DNA of 64,000 nt, from NCBI RefSeq assembly GCF_039595935.1, contig NZ_JBCNKR010000004.1:62001-126000 (forward strand). The letters run 5' to 3'. The position numbers and the translations under genes are program-made. The stretch comes from Flavobacterium sp. Lineage in GTDB: Bacteria > Bacteroidota > Bacteroidia > Flavobacteriales > Flavobacteriaceae. Positions 15,027 through 23,231 of the stretch are shown here, in pieces (positions within the stretch are counted from its first letter, which is position 1; each line of letters starts with the position of its first letter). Below the pieces are notes generated by a model. It was given only the letters and a program-made list of their open reading frames with translations. It searched no databases and was not told where the DNA came from.

Positions 15027-16533
15027 ATATTTAAGGTTTAGCCAGTTGGGACAAAGTAACGGCTCTATTGAAAGACAGGAATTATATACTGATCAATACC
15101 TGCAGTATAATAATATACAATTGGTAGATACCTTTATCGACAGAGGGAAAAGTGCCAAGACTTTTGATCGTCCGGATTTTATAAAACTGCAGACATTTAT
15201 TGCGAAACATTATAAATCTGTAGATTATCTCCTTGTAGATCAGCTTGACCGTTTCAGCAGGGACGCTGGAGAAGCGATGAATATGGTAAAGCAGTTCCAA
15301 AAAAAATATAGTATTCAGATTATCAGCGTGACTGAAGGGATTGTTTTTGATTATGACACGCCGGGAAGCTTTTTCAGGGCAGGGTTACAATTGTTACTTG
15401 CTGAAGAGGATAATATCAACAGAAGTATAAAAGTGCGTGGCGGGCTTTACACTGCCCGTGCTAAAGAAGGCCGCTTCCTTACCAGAGAAAAACCTTTTGG
15501 CTACAGCAAGATTGGAGAAGGAAAACAGCGACATCTTGAAGTAAATGAAATAGAAGCCAAAGTGGTAAGAAATATTTATGATATGTTCCTACGTGATGTG
15601 CCATTATATAAAATCAAGGAAATTGCGTACGGAGCTGGATTTGACAGAAAAGGCAACATGGCTATTGACCGCGTGCTGGCAAATCCTGTTTATGCAGGAC
15701 TTGTCAGAGTTGAACCTTTCAAGGATCTGCCGGGAGGCCTTTTTCCAGCTATTCATGAACCGATAGTTGATAAGACAACATGGACAATGGTACAATCCAA
15801 AATGAAAAAGGTTGATAAGGTAAAAGTAACTGTAGACGAGGAAATACCGCTGAGAGGCGTTGTAAAATGCCACTGCGGAACTCCTCTGACAGGCGCACCC
15901 TCTCGTGGTAAATCTGGAAAATATTTTTACTATTATAAATGTAAGCATTCGAAACATAACAACATAAGTGCTGTAAAAGCACATGAGCAGTTTTTAAATG
16001 CCTGCAACCTCATGAGTGTTCCTGAAGGGAAAATTAAGGAAATAAGAGCTGGATCTTATGCTTCAATTGAACAGGAAGTAAAAGCAAACAAGAAAAAAGT
16101 TGCAGACAAAAGGCACGAACTTGACGAAGTACAGCACAGATTAAATAAGGTAGAAGAAAAATGGTTTAAAGATGAAATAAATAAAGACACTTACGAAAGA
16201 TGGTATTCTACCTATAGTGATCATATCTTAACACTTACTGCATCAATAGAAAGATTCAGTACAAACCAAGGTAAAGCTTTTGAAGTTCTAGATAATAACT
16301 TGGATTTAATGAGTGATATCAGGCATGTATATACAAAATTAGATGTTTTGCAAAAACGTCAATTTGTAAACATGGTGTTCGATGGCAACTTATACTACCA
16401 AGAGGGTATATATCGAACACCTACAATGATGGAGATATTTTCTCATAATGCCAGTAAAATGGAGGAAAAAGGATATCTTATATATCAAAAAAAGAGGGAT
16501 AACAGAAATGTTATCCCTCACAGTGGGCGATGA
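15010..16533 (+). CDS. Large serine recombinase (integrase)
   Basis: The 507-residue protein has the resolvase-type catalytic domain at residues 1-140 (RYLRFSQLGQSNGSIERQ with the nucleophile Ser region, DQLDRFSRDAGEAM), the recombinase domain around 155-260 (REKPFGYSKI), a zinc ribbon (CHCGTPL ... YYKCKH) and a coiled coil near 350-410. It is the integrase of the island. The last residues (NVIPHSGR) are encoded in the tRNA-Val terminator and the tRNA 3' end, so its gene ends in host attachment-site sequence. Direction and excision factors are not identified apart from the small upstream frame. Confidence 0.9.
   Translation: MKRAIRYLRFSQLGQSNGSIERQELYTDQYLQYNNIQLVDTFIDRGKSAKTFDRPDFIKLQTFIAKHYKSVDYLLVDQLDRFSRDAGEAMNMVKQFQKKYSIQIISVTEGIVFDYDTPGSFFRAGLQLLLAEEDNINRSIKVRGGLYTARAKEGRFLTREKPFGYSKIGEGKQRHLEVNEIEAKVVRNIYDMFLRDVPLYKIKEIAYGAGFDRKGNMAIDRVLANPVYAGLVRVEPFKDLPGGLFPAIHEPIVDKTTWTMVQSKMKKVDKVKVTVDEEIPLRGVVKCHCGTPLTGAPSRGKSGKYFYYYKCKHSKHNNISAVKAHEQFLNACNLMSVPEGKIKEIRAGSYASIEQEVKANKKKVADKRHELDEVQHRLNKVEEKWFKDEINKDTYERWYSTYSDHILTLTASIERFSTNQGKAFEVLDNNLDLMSDIRHVYTKLDVLQKRQFVNMVFDGNLYYQEGIYRTPTMMEIFSHNASKMEEKGYLIYQKKRDNRNVIPHSGR
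16485..16519 (-). terminator. tRNA-Val terminator (within recombinase 3' end)
   Basis: A perfect 10-bp stem (16494-16503 with 16510-16519) is followed on the minus strand by seven T. It starts five bases past the tRNA-Val 3' end. It also lies in the last codons of the recombinase gene on the other strand. Confidence 0.8.
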
Positions 16534-16598
16534 GGGGTTCGAACCCCCGACCCCCTCGGTGTAAACGAGGTGCTCTGAACCAGCTGAGCTAATCGCCC
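16524..16598 (-). tRNA. tRNA-Val (anticodon TAC)
   Basis: The minus strand folds as a standard 75-base tRNA: acceptor GGGCGAT pairing with ATCGCCC, D arm around GCTCAGCTGG, anticodon stem CCTCG/CGAGG with loop TTTACAC, T arm GGGGGTTCGAACCCC. The anticodon TAC reads Val codons. CCA is not encoded. The recombinase stop codon lies within the 3' acceptor bases, which marks this gene as the integration site. Confidence 0.96.
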
Positions 16599-16822
16599 TA
16601 TTTTACTAGGCTGCTATCATTTCGTGATTGCGAGTGCAAATATACAGCTAGATTTTGTATTTGCAAGCATATTTAGAAAAAAAATGAAATATTTTTTAGT
16701 CTTTTTATTTACTAACTTATTTCTCAGCTTTTTAAAAGATTCAGAAAAAATCTCTTTTTCTTATAATTTAGTTAAAAATCGAAATCTCGGCCGTTAAATC
16801 TTAATATTACTCTGTATTGTCA

Positions 16823-16830
16823 TACATTTG
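16823..16830 (+). promoter_or_regulatory. -7 box of the ABC transporter gene
   Basis: TACATTTG fits TAnnTTTG and places the start of transcription about 18 bases before the ATG at 16855. No clear TTG is seen at the -33 position. Confidence 0.45.
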
Positions 16831-16854
16831 CATACCTTAAATATTATATTATAA

Positions 16855-18639
16855 ATGGCACGATTTAAAGAAAATGATTTACCAAAATCAAAAATAACGG
16901 CTACTTCACTTAATAAAGCAAAAACAATATTTACATACGCAGGCCATCACAAATGGAAATTCTTTATTGGATTAATTTTCCTGCTGTTAACCGGAGCCAC
17001 TGCCCTTGCCTTCCCTAAATTAATGGGAATGCTTGTTGACTGTGTAAAAAATAAAGATTTCAGCGAAGCTAATACAATTGCTTTAGGCTTAATTGCGATT
17101 CTGTTTTTACAATCATTTTTCTCATTTTTCAGATTATCATTATTCGTAAACTTTACCGAAAATACATTGGCAAATTTACGTTTGGCTTTGTATACCAATT
17201 TGGTTAAATTGCCAATGACTTTTTTCTCTCAAAAAAGAGTTGGAGAATTAAATAGTCGTATCAGCGCCGATATTACACAGATTCAGGATACATTAACTAC
17301 AACAATTGCCGAATTTTTACGTCAGTTTATACTAATTGTTGGAGGCGTAATTTTATTGGCTACAGAAAGTTTTAAATTAACTTTATTAATGCTGTCAGTA
17401 GTTCCGCTGGTTGCGATCGCTGCGGTTGTTTTTGGAAGATTTATTAGAAAATATTCAAAAAAAGTTCAGGATCAGGTTGCAGAAAGCCAGGTAATTGTTG
17501 AAGAAACGATGCAGGGAATCAGCATTGTAAAAGCTTTTGCAAATGAATGGTACGAAATTGCACGTTATAAAGGAAAGATTAACGAGGTTGTAAAACTGGC
17601 AATTAAAGGCGGTCAGTATCGTGGTTATTTTGCTTCATTTATTATTTTCTGTTTATTTGGAGCCATTGTAGCTGTAGTTTGGTTTGGAGTACGTTTAAGT
17701 ATTTCCGGCGAAATGAGTGTTGGGCAGTTAATTTCGTTTGTATTATATTCTACTTTTGTTGGTGCTTCTTTTGGAGGAATTGCCGAATTATATGCACAAA
17801 TTCAGAAAGCCATTGGAGCAACTGAACGTGTTTTTGAATTATTAGACGAAAGTCCGGAAAAGATCAATTCAAATTCAAACAAAAATCAAGAGAAAATTAA
17901 AGGAAATGTGACTTTTAGCAATGTAGCTTTCAGTTACCCAACCCGTCAGGAAATTCAGGTTTTAAAAGATGTAAATTTTCAAGCCGAATTTGGTCAAAAA
18001 ATAGCCATTGTAGGACCAAGCGGTGCTGGAAAGTCTACTATTTCATCGCTTTTACTGCGCTTTTATGACATTACTTCCGGAGAAATTACGGTTGACGGAA
18101 AAAACATTTACGATTACGACTTAGAAGATCTTCGTGGAAATATGAGTATTGTACCTCAGGATGTTATTCTTTTTGGAGGAACAATTAGAGAAAATATAGC
18201 TTACGGAAAACCTGATGCTACTGATGAAGAAATTATTGCCGCTGCGAAACAAGCCAATGCTTTTAATTTTGTAGATGGTTTTCCTGAGAAATTTGAAACT
18301 TTGGTTGGAGAACGTGGTGTTAAACTTTCGGGTGGGCAACGCCAGCGTATTGCAATTGCTAGAGCTTTGCTTAAAAATCCAAGTATTTTGATATTAGACG
18401 AGGCTACTTCATCTTTAGACAGCGAAAGCGAAAAACTGGTTCAGGAAGCTTTAGAAGTATTAATGGAAGGAAGAACCAGTATTATTATCGCTCACCGACT
18501 TTCGACAATTAGAAATGCTGATAAAATTTTAGTTCTCGATAACGGAAAAATTTCAGAAGAAGGAACACATCAGGAATTAATAAACTTAGAAAATGGTATT
18601 TATAAAAACTTAAGCAATCTACAGTTTAGTAATTCTTAA
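16855..18639 (+). CDS. ABC exporter, fused permease-ATPase (MsbA-like half transporter)
   Basis: The 594-residue protein has six membrane helices in residues about 30-320 (ABC type 1 fold) and an ATPase domain from about 345. The ATPase carries Walker A GPSGAGKST, signature LSGGQRQR, Walker B ILILDEATSSLD and the H-loop IIIAHRLSTI. It would work as a homodimer exporting a lipid or a drug; the substrate cannot be read from the sequence. It stands alone, downstream of tRNA-Val in the opposite direction, with a terminator at 18674-18707. Confidence 0.9.
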   Translation: MARFKENDLPKSKITATSLNKAKTIFTYAGHHKWKFFIGLIFLLLTGATALAFPKLMGMLVDCVKNKDFSEANTIALGLIAILFLQSFFSFFRLSLFVNFTENTLANLRLALYTNLVKLPMTFFSQKRVGELNSRISADITQIQDTLTTTIAEFLRQFILIVGGVILLATESFKLTLLMLSVVPLVAIAAVVFGRFIRKYSKKVQDQVAESQVIVEETMQGISIVKAFANEWYEIARYKGKINEVVKLAIKGGQYRGYFASFIIFCLFGAIVAVVWFGVRLSISGEMSVGQLISFVLYSTFVGASFGGIAELYAQIQKAIGATERVFELLDESPEKINSNSNKNQEKIKGNVTFSNVAFSYPTRQEIQVLKDVNFQAEFGQKIAIVGPSGAGKSTISSLLLRFYDITSGEITVDGKNIYDYDLEDLRGNMSIVPQDVILFGGTIRENIAYGKPDATDEEIIAAAKQANAFNFVDGFPEKFETLVGERGVKLSGGQRQRIAIARALLKNPSILILDEATSSLDSESEKLVQEALEVLMEGRTSIIIAHRLSTIRNADKILVLDNGKISEEGTHQELINLENGIYKNLSNLQFSNS

Positions 18640-18673
18640 ATAAATCTCAATTTTATAAATTTCAAATTCCAAT

Positions 18674-18707
18674 AAAAAAGTCCAATGCTTTGCAAATGGA
18701 CTTTTTT
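18674..18707 (+). terminator. Terminator of the ABC exporter gene
   Basis: Arms AAAAAAGTCCA (18674-18684) and TGGACTTTTTT (18697-18707) are perfect complements and end in T7. It lies 35 bases past the stop. Confidence 0.85.
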
Positions 18708-18725
18708 TGTAAATCAAAATCTATT

Positions 18726-18830
18726 TAAACTGGACTGAAGTCCAGCTCTACAATATAATTTGTTCCTTCGGAACGAAAAAAGAGCCAGAGGCTCGATACA
18801 TATTATAGGGCTGGACTTCAGTCCAGTTTA
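18726..18830. repeat. Nested inverted-repeat element
   Basis: Perfect 21-base arms (18726-18746 and 18810-18830) enclose two smaller hairpins: GTTCC-TTC-GGAAC near 18762 and GAGCC-AGA-GGCTC near 18783. The 105-base cruciform-like unit lies between two convergent genes and codes for nothing. It looks like a dispersed non-autonomous repeat. Confidence 0.85.
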
Positions 18831-18902
18831 TAATGAACAAAAAAAGCTCCAATTTTTAATTGAAGCTTTATATATATGTAAACTGGGATAGAAATTAAAA
18901 AA

Positions 18903-20072
18903 TTATTTCCCTTTTCTACGTTTACGCTCTGTTTTAATCATAGATAATTCACGGCTTGTTTGTCCTGCAACAGAAGTATTTTCTTCAGCACGGCGAATCA
19001 AGTACGGCATAACATCTTTTACGGGACCAAAAGGAAGATATTTTGCAACATTATATCCGTTTTCAGCAAGGTTATAGCTAATGTTGTCGCTCATTCCGTA
19101 TAATTGCCCGAACCAGATTCTTTTATCGTTTTTGGCAATTCCTTTTTGAGCCATCATTTCCATTAATTTATAAGAACTTAATTCGTTGTGAGTACCTGCA
19201 AAAATGGCCATAGTCTCTAAATGTTCTAACATATAATGAACAGCGGCATCATAATTATCATCTGTAGCTTGTTTAGAAACACAAATTGGAGAAACGTATC
19301 CTTTTTCTTCAGCACGTTTATTTTCCTTTTCCATGTAAGCGCCGCGAACCAATTTCATCCCGATAAAGAAACCTTCTTTTTTAGCAATTTCGTGCAGACC
19401 TTTTAAATAATCTAAACGATCCCAGCGGTACATTTGTAAAGTATTGAAAATGATTGCTTTTTCTTTGTTGTATTTACGCATCATATCGGTTACCAAATCA
19501 TCAGCAGCATCCTGCATCCAGCTTTCTTCACCATCAATCAATAAAGCAACATCTTTTTTATAAGCTTCACTGCAAACCTGATCAAAACGAGCCACTACTC
19601 TATTCCATTCTTCTTGTTCTGCTGGGCTTAAAGTTTGTTTCTCACCTAATTTTTCATACAATTCAAAACGTCCTAAACCAGTTGGTTTAAATACTGCAAA
19701 CGGAATTGCCAGGCGTTCTTTTGCAAATTCAATAGTTTTTAAAGTCATTTCTAAGGCAGCATCAAATTGCGCTTCCTCTTCTTTTCCTTCAACTGAATAA
19801 TCTAATACAGATGAAACACCTTTGGTAAACATTTTATCTACTACAGTTAAACAGTCATTTTCGTTTACTCCCCCGCAAAAATGATCAAAAACAGTCGCGC
19901 GAATCAATCCTTCTACAGGAAGATGTGCTTTGATTGCAAAATTAGTAACAGCAGTTCCAATACGTACTAAAGGCTCACTATCAATCATTTTAAAAAGAAA
20001 GTAAGCTCTGTCTAGTTCAGTATCACTCTTTAGCGAAAAAGCTACCTGAGTGTTATCGAATATTTTTTCCAT
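18903..20072 (-). CDS. Proline dehydrogenase
   Basis: This is the stand-alone Bacteroidota proline dehydrogenase, which oxidises proline to pyrroline-5-carboxylate with FAD and passes electrons to the quinone pool. The barrel shows GMKLVRGAYMEKENKRAEEK, LFGQ-type strand WFGQLYGMSDNISY and C-terminal RRAEENTS, which bind FAD and substrate. I start at the ATG at 20070-20072 (389 residues) and not at the upstream ATG at 20102, because TATCTTTG at 20097-20090 is a good -7 box lying inside that extension. The P5C dehydrogenase gene is not adjacent. Confidence 0.92.
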   Translation of the reverse strand: MEKIFDNTQVAFSLKSDTELDRAYFLFKMIDSEPLVRIGTAVTNFAIKAHLPVEGLIRATVFDHFCGGVNENDCLTVVDKMFTKGVSSVLDYSVEGKEEEAQFDAALEMTLKTIEFAKERLAIPFAVFKPTGLGRFELYEKLGEKQTLSPAEQEEWNRVVARFDQVCSEAYKKDVALLIDGEESWMQDAADDLVTDMMRKYNKEKAIIFNTLQMYRWDRLDYLKGLHEIAKKEGFFIGMKLVRGAYMEKENKRAEEKGYVSPICVSKQATDDNYDAAVHYMLEHLETMAIFAGTHNELSSYKLMEMMAQKGIAKNDKRIWFGQLYGMSDNISYNLAENGYNVAKYLPFGPVKDVMPYLIRRAEENTSVAGQTSRELSMIKTERKRRKGK

Positions 20073-20089
20073 TAAGTTTAGTTTTTGTG

Positions 20090-20097
20090 CAAAGATA
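20090..20097 (-). promoter_or_regulatory. -7 box of proline dehydrogenase
   Basis: TATCTTTG on the minus strand fits TAnnTTTG. Transcription would begin near 20083, which decides for the start codon at 20072. Confidence 0.5.
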
Positions 20098-20352
20098 GAC
20101 ACTGTTTTGAATATAGTTTACGAAATCGTGTGATATTTTTTGAAATTATCAATATGAAGCTGTAAAAAAAAATAAATTATGAAGTAAAGTTTTACTACTT
20201 TATTTAGGACTAAATTCAAAATTATTTAATGAACACTTTATAAAAGGAATATTTAATTTAGAATAATTCATTTTAAAACAAATTAGACAAAATGTTTGAA
20301 TATTATTAAGCTAAAAATGCCTTATTTTGCGGTTTTAATTAACCTCGGAATT

Positions 20353-21420
20353 ATGCAGTCTATCCAAGCAAATAATTATTTCGTGCATTTTAACCAAAAT
20401 GCATACGAAGCTTTAAATAAATATTTAAGAGAAAATAAGTATTCAAATATTTTTATAATTGTTGATACTGAGACAAATGAATATTGTCTGCCAAAGCTTC
20501 TGCCAATTATTGAAACTGATTTAAACATTGAAATTATTGAGTTTGAAGCCGGAGAAGCTAACAAAAATATTGAGACTTGTATACAAATCTGGCATGTTTT
20601 AACGGAACTTGGTGCCGATAGAAAATCTCTTATTATTAATTTAGGTGGAGGTGTTGTTACTGATCTTGGTGGATTTGTAGCTTCAACCTTTAAAAGAGGT
20701 GTTGATTTTATTAATATTCCAACTACTTTGTTATCTATGGTTGATGCTTCTGTTGGTGGAAAAACAGGTGTTGATTTAGGGAATCTTAAAAACCAAATTG
20801 GAGTTATCAATGTTCCTCAAATGGTTTTAATCGATACACAATACCTTGAAACTTTACCGCAAAGCGAAATGCGTTCAGGACTGGCAGAAATGCTTAAACA
20901 CGGTTTAATCTACGACGCTCCATACTGGAGAGAATTCCTTGATATTACATCTATCGATTACAACGGACTTGATACTTTAATTTACCGTTCTGTAGAAATT
21001 AAAAATGAAATTGTAATTCAGGATCCAACCGAAAAAAATATCCGTAAAGCATTAAATTTCGGACATACTTTAGGTCACGCAATTGAAAGTTACTTTTTAG
21101 AAAGCGAAGAAAAAACTACTTTACTTCATGGTGAAGCAATTGCTGTTGGAATGATTTTGGAAAGTTATATTTCACTTCATAAAAATTTAATTTCAAAAGA
21201 AGAATATATAGAAATTAAAACTGCTATTCAGTCAATTTATGATCAGGTAATTTTTGAAGAAAAAGACATTGATCCTATCCTAGAATTACTGGTTCATGAC
21301 AAAAAAAATGAATATGGTTTGATTCAATTTGCTTTAATTGAAGGAATCGGAAAAATAAAAATTAACCAATCGGTTGAAAATAAATTGATTCTGGAAGCGT
21401 TTCAGGATTATCAATCTTAA
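20353..21420 (+). CDS. aroB: 3-dehydroquinate synthase
   Basis: This enzyme makes 3-dehydroquinate from DAHP in the second step of the shikimate pathway, with NAD and a divalent metal. The sequence has GGGVVTDLGGFVASTFKRG, NIPTTLLSMVDASVGGKTG, the metal-ligand Glu in GLAEMLKHGLI and the two His in FGHTLGHAIE and LLHGEAIAVGM. I start at 20353 (355 residues, normal length); an upstream ATG at 20296 would add 19 hydrophobic residues not typical of the family. It is followed by the small frame and the arginine decarboxylase. Confidence 0.94.
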   Translation: MQSIQANNYFVHFNQNAYEALNKYLRENKYSNIFIIVDTETNEYCLPKLLPIIETDLNIEIIEFEAGEANKNIETCIQIWHVLTELGADRKSLIINLGGGVVTDLGGFVASTFKRGVDFINIPTTLLSMVDASVGGKTGVDLGNLKNQIGVINVPQMVLIDTQYLETLPQSEMRSGLAEMLKHGLIYDAPYWREFLDITSIDYNGLDTLIYRSVEIKNEIVIQDPTEKNIRKALNFGHTLGHAIESYFLESEEKTTLLHGEAIAVGMILESYISLHKNLISKEEYIEIKTAIQSIYDQVIFEEKDIDPILELLVHDKKNEYGLIQFALIEGIGKIKINQSVENKLILEAFQDYQS

Positions 21421-21439
21421 TTTTTTTTAATCAAAAGCA

Positions 21440-21471
21440 TTGCTTTTGGTATATATTATTTTTTACATTTG
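21440..21471 (+). promoter_or_regulatory. Promoter before the speA leader
   Basis: TTG (21440-21442), a 21-base spacer and TACATTTG (21464-21471) match the flavobacterial promoter closely. The start of transcription falls at about 21478, some 240 bases before the speA start codon, so speA has a long leader. Confidence 0.6.
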
Positions 21472-21476
21472 CCACG

Positions 21477-21656
21477 ATGAAAACAAACAATAAACAAAGA
21501 CAATTCAGCTCTTACAGAAACCGTCTCAGCAGTTCTTTATTAAGAATGTTGAACCGTTTTTATAATAGTAAAAGCCCGTTTTGTTTTGATGTTTTCCAAT
21601 GCTCTAAGGCAGAACACGAAAAACTGCAAATTATATTTGCCAATATTAGAGTTTGA
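21477..21656 (+). CDS. Possible 59-residue leader ORF before speA
   Basis: The frame from ATG at 21477 gives 59 residues, very basic at the start (MKTNNKQRQFSSYRNRLSSS) and with two Cys later (PFCFDVFQCSKAEH). The ATG coincides with the predicted start of transcription, so it would be translated from a leaderless mRNA or not at all. The frame ends 63 bases before speA. It could be a small protein or a leader peptide that couples polyamine or arginine supply to speA expression. No family is recognised. Confidence 0.4.
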   Translation: MKTNNKQRQFSSYRNRLSSSLLRMLNRFYNSKSPFCFDVFQCSKAEHEKLQIIFANIRV

Positions 21657-21719
21657 ATTTTAAATTTAGCATAAAATCACTAAATTTAATAAATGAGAAC
21701 TTAAAATATTGAAATATAA

Positions 21720-23123
21720 ATGAATACAAAATATTCTGACCTAATTAATCAAACATATTACTTTCCGCAAGAGGAATTCAAACTAAATAAAGACAACTTA
21801 TTGTTTCACAATATCGATTTAATGAAATTGGTAGAACAATACGGAACACCTTTGAAGTTTACTTATTTACCTCAAATTTCTGAAAACATCAACAAGGCAA
21901 AGTCATGGTTCAGAAAAGCAATGGAAAAGAATAAATATGACGCAAAATATTACTATTGTTATTGCACAAAAAGTTCTCATTTTGAATATATTATGAACGA
22001 GGCCTTTAAGAATAACATTCATATAGAAACATCATCAGCATTTGATGTTAATATTGTTGAGAATCTTCTTGAAAATGGTAAAATCAACAAAAGTACTTAT
22101 GTAATTTGTAATGGTTTCAAGAGAGATGAATACATTACTAATATAGGCAGATTGATTAATAACGGACATAAAAATACTATTCCGATTATTGACAATTATG
22201 AAGAACTTGATTTACTTCAGGCAGAAATAAAAGGAAAATTTAAAATTGGAATTCGTATTGCTGCTGAGGAAGAACCTAAATTTGAGTTTTATACTTCAAG
22301 ATTAGGAATTGGTTACAAAAACATTGTTTCGTTTTATAAAAAACAAATTCAGGAGAATGATAAATTAGAGCTTAAAATGCTTCACTTTTTCATTAATACC
22401 GGAATCAACGATACTTCATATTATTGGAACGAGCTTGTAAAATGTATTAAAGTATACATTGCCCTTAAAAAGGAATGCCCTACTCTGGATGGTTTGAATA
22501 TTGGAGGCGGTTTCCCAATTAAAAACTCGCTTGCTTTTGAATATGACTATCAATATATGATTGATGAGATCATTAATCAGATTAAAATTGCCTGCGAAGA
22601 GGCTGAAGTTGACGTTCCTAATATTTTTACTGAATTTGGTTCATTTACAGTAGGTGAAAGTGGTGGCGCTATCTATCAGATTTTGTATCAAAAACAACAA
22701 AATGACAGAGAAAAATGGAATATGATCGATTCTTCGTTCATTACAACTCTGCCTGATACATGGGCAATAAACAAACGTTTTATCATGCTGGCAATTAACC
22801 GCTGGAACGATACATACGAGCGGGTTTTGTTAGGAGGTTTAACTTGTGATAGTGATGATTATTACAACTCAGAGCAAAACATGAACGCTATTTACCTGCC
22901 AAAATACAATAAAGAAAAGCCATTGTATATTGGTTTCTTCAATACCGGAGCCTATCAGGAAACTATTGGAGGCTATGGAGGTTTACATCACTGTTTGATT
23001 CCGCAGCCAAAACATATTTTAATAGATCGCGATGAAAATGGAATTCTGGCAACAGAAGTTTTCTCTGAACAACAGACTTCTGATGATGTATTGAAAATTT
23101 TAGGCTACAAGAAAAAAATATAA
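21720..23123 (+). CDS. speA: Arginine decarboxylase, PLP-dependent (short bacteroidotal form)
   Basis: The 467-residue protein belongs to the fold-III PLP decarboxylases (LysA/SpeA/NspC group). The PLP-binding Lys is expected in YYYCYCTKSSHFEYI, and LNIGGGFP and FTEFGSFTVGESGG are the phosphate-binding and substrate loops. E. coli SpeA is longer (about 650); this shorter type is common in Bacteroidota. It would make agmatine from arginine as the first step to polyamines. The next gene is a deoxyhypusine-synthase-like protein. Diaminopimelate or carboxynorspermidine activity cannot be excluded from sequence alone. Confidence 0.8.
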   Translation: MNTKYSDLINQTYYFPQEEFKLNKDNLLFHNIDLMKLVEQYGTPLKFTYLPQISENINKAKSWFRKAMEKNKYDAKYYYCYCTKSSHFEYIMNEAFKNNIHIETSSAFDVNIVENLLENGKINKSTYVICNGFKRDEYITNIGRLINNGHKNTIPIIDNYEELDLLQAEIKGKFKIGIRIAAEEEPKFEFYTSRLGIGYKNIVSFYKKQIQENDKLELKMLHFFINTGINDTSYYWNELVKCIKVYIALKKECPTLDGLNIGGGFPIKNSLAFEYDYQYMIDEIINQIKIACEEAEVDVPNIFTEFGSFTVGESGGAIYQILYQKQQNDREKWNMIDSSFITTLPDTWAINKRFIMLAINRWNDTYERVLLGGLTCDSDDYYNSEQNMNAIYLPKYNKEKPLYIGFFNTGAYQETIGGYGGLHHCLIPQPKHILIDRDENGILATEVFSEQQTSDDVLKILGYKKKI

Positions 23124-23231
23124 AAAAAAGCGCAAATTACGAAGTTTATTCCTATAAAATTATTAATTTGCATATACAGTAAAAAGGTTAAAAACTTTTA
23201 ATTCAAAAAAAACAAAAAAACAAAAAACAAA

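Larger units (their letters stand above)
5490..16598. mobile_element. Candidate genomic island with mercury resistance, ending in tRNA-Val
   Basis: The region holds an IS66 remnant, an ArsR-controlled mer operon, a peptidase remnant, a non-coding hairpin region, a toxin pair, a MobA-like gene and a large serine recombinase next to tRNA-Val. Genes on either side are ordinary chromosomal functions. The left edge is set at a sequence on the minus strand that resembles a tRNA T-arm and acceptor end followed by a terminator hairpin. The left boundary is inference; the right boundary is supported by the recombinase-tRNA overlap. No relaxase or complete transfer set is present, so the element is reduced or mobilizable only. 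Confidence 0.5.

Noticed and set aside
20073..20102. Upstream start for proline dehydrogenase
   Set aside because: The segment contains a good TATCTTTG promoter box, so it is probably not transcribed in full.
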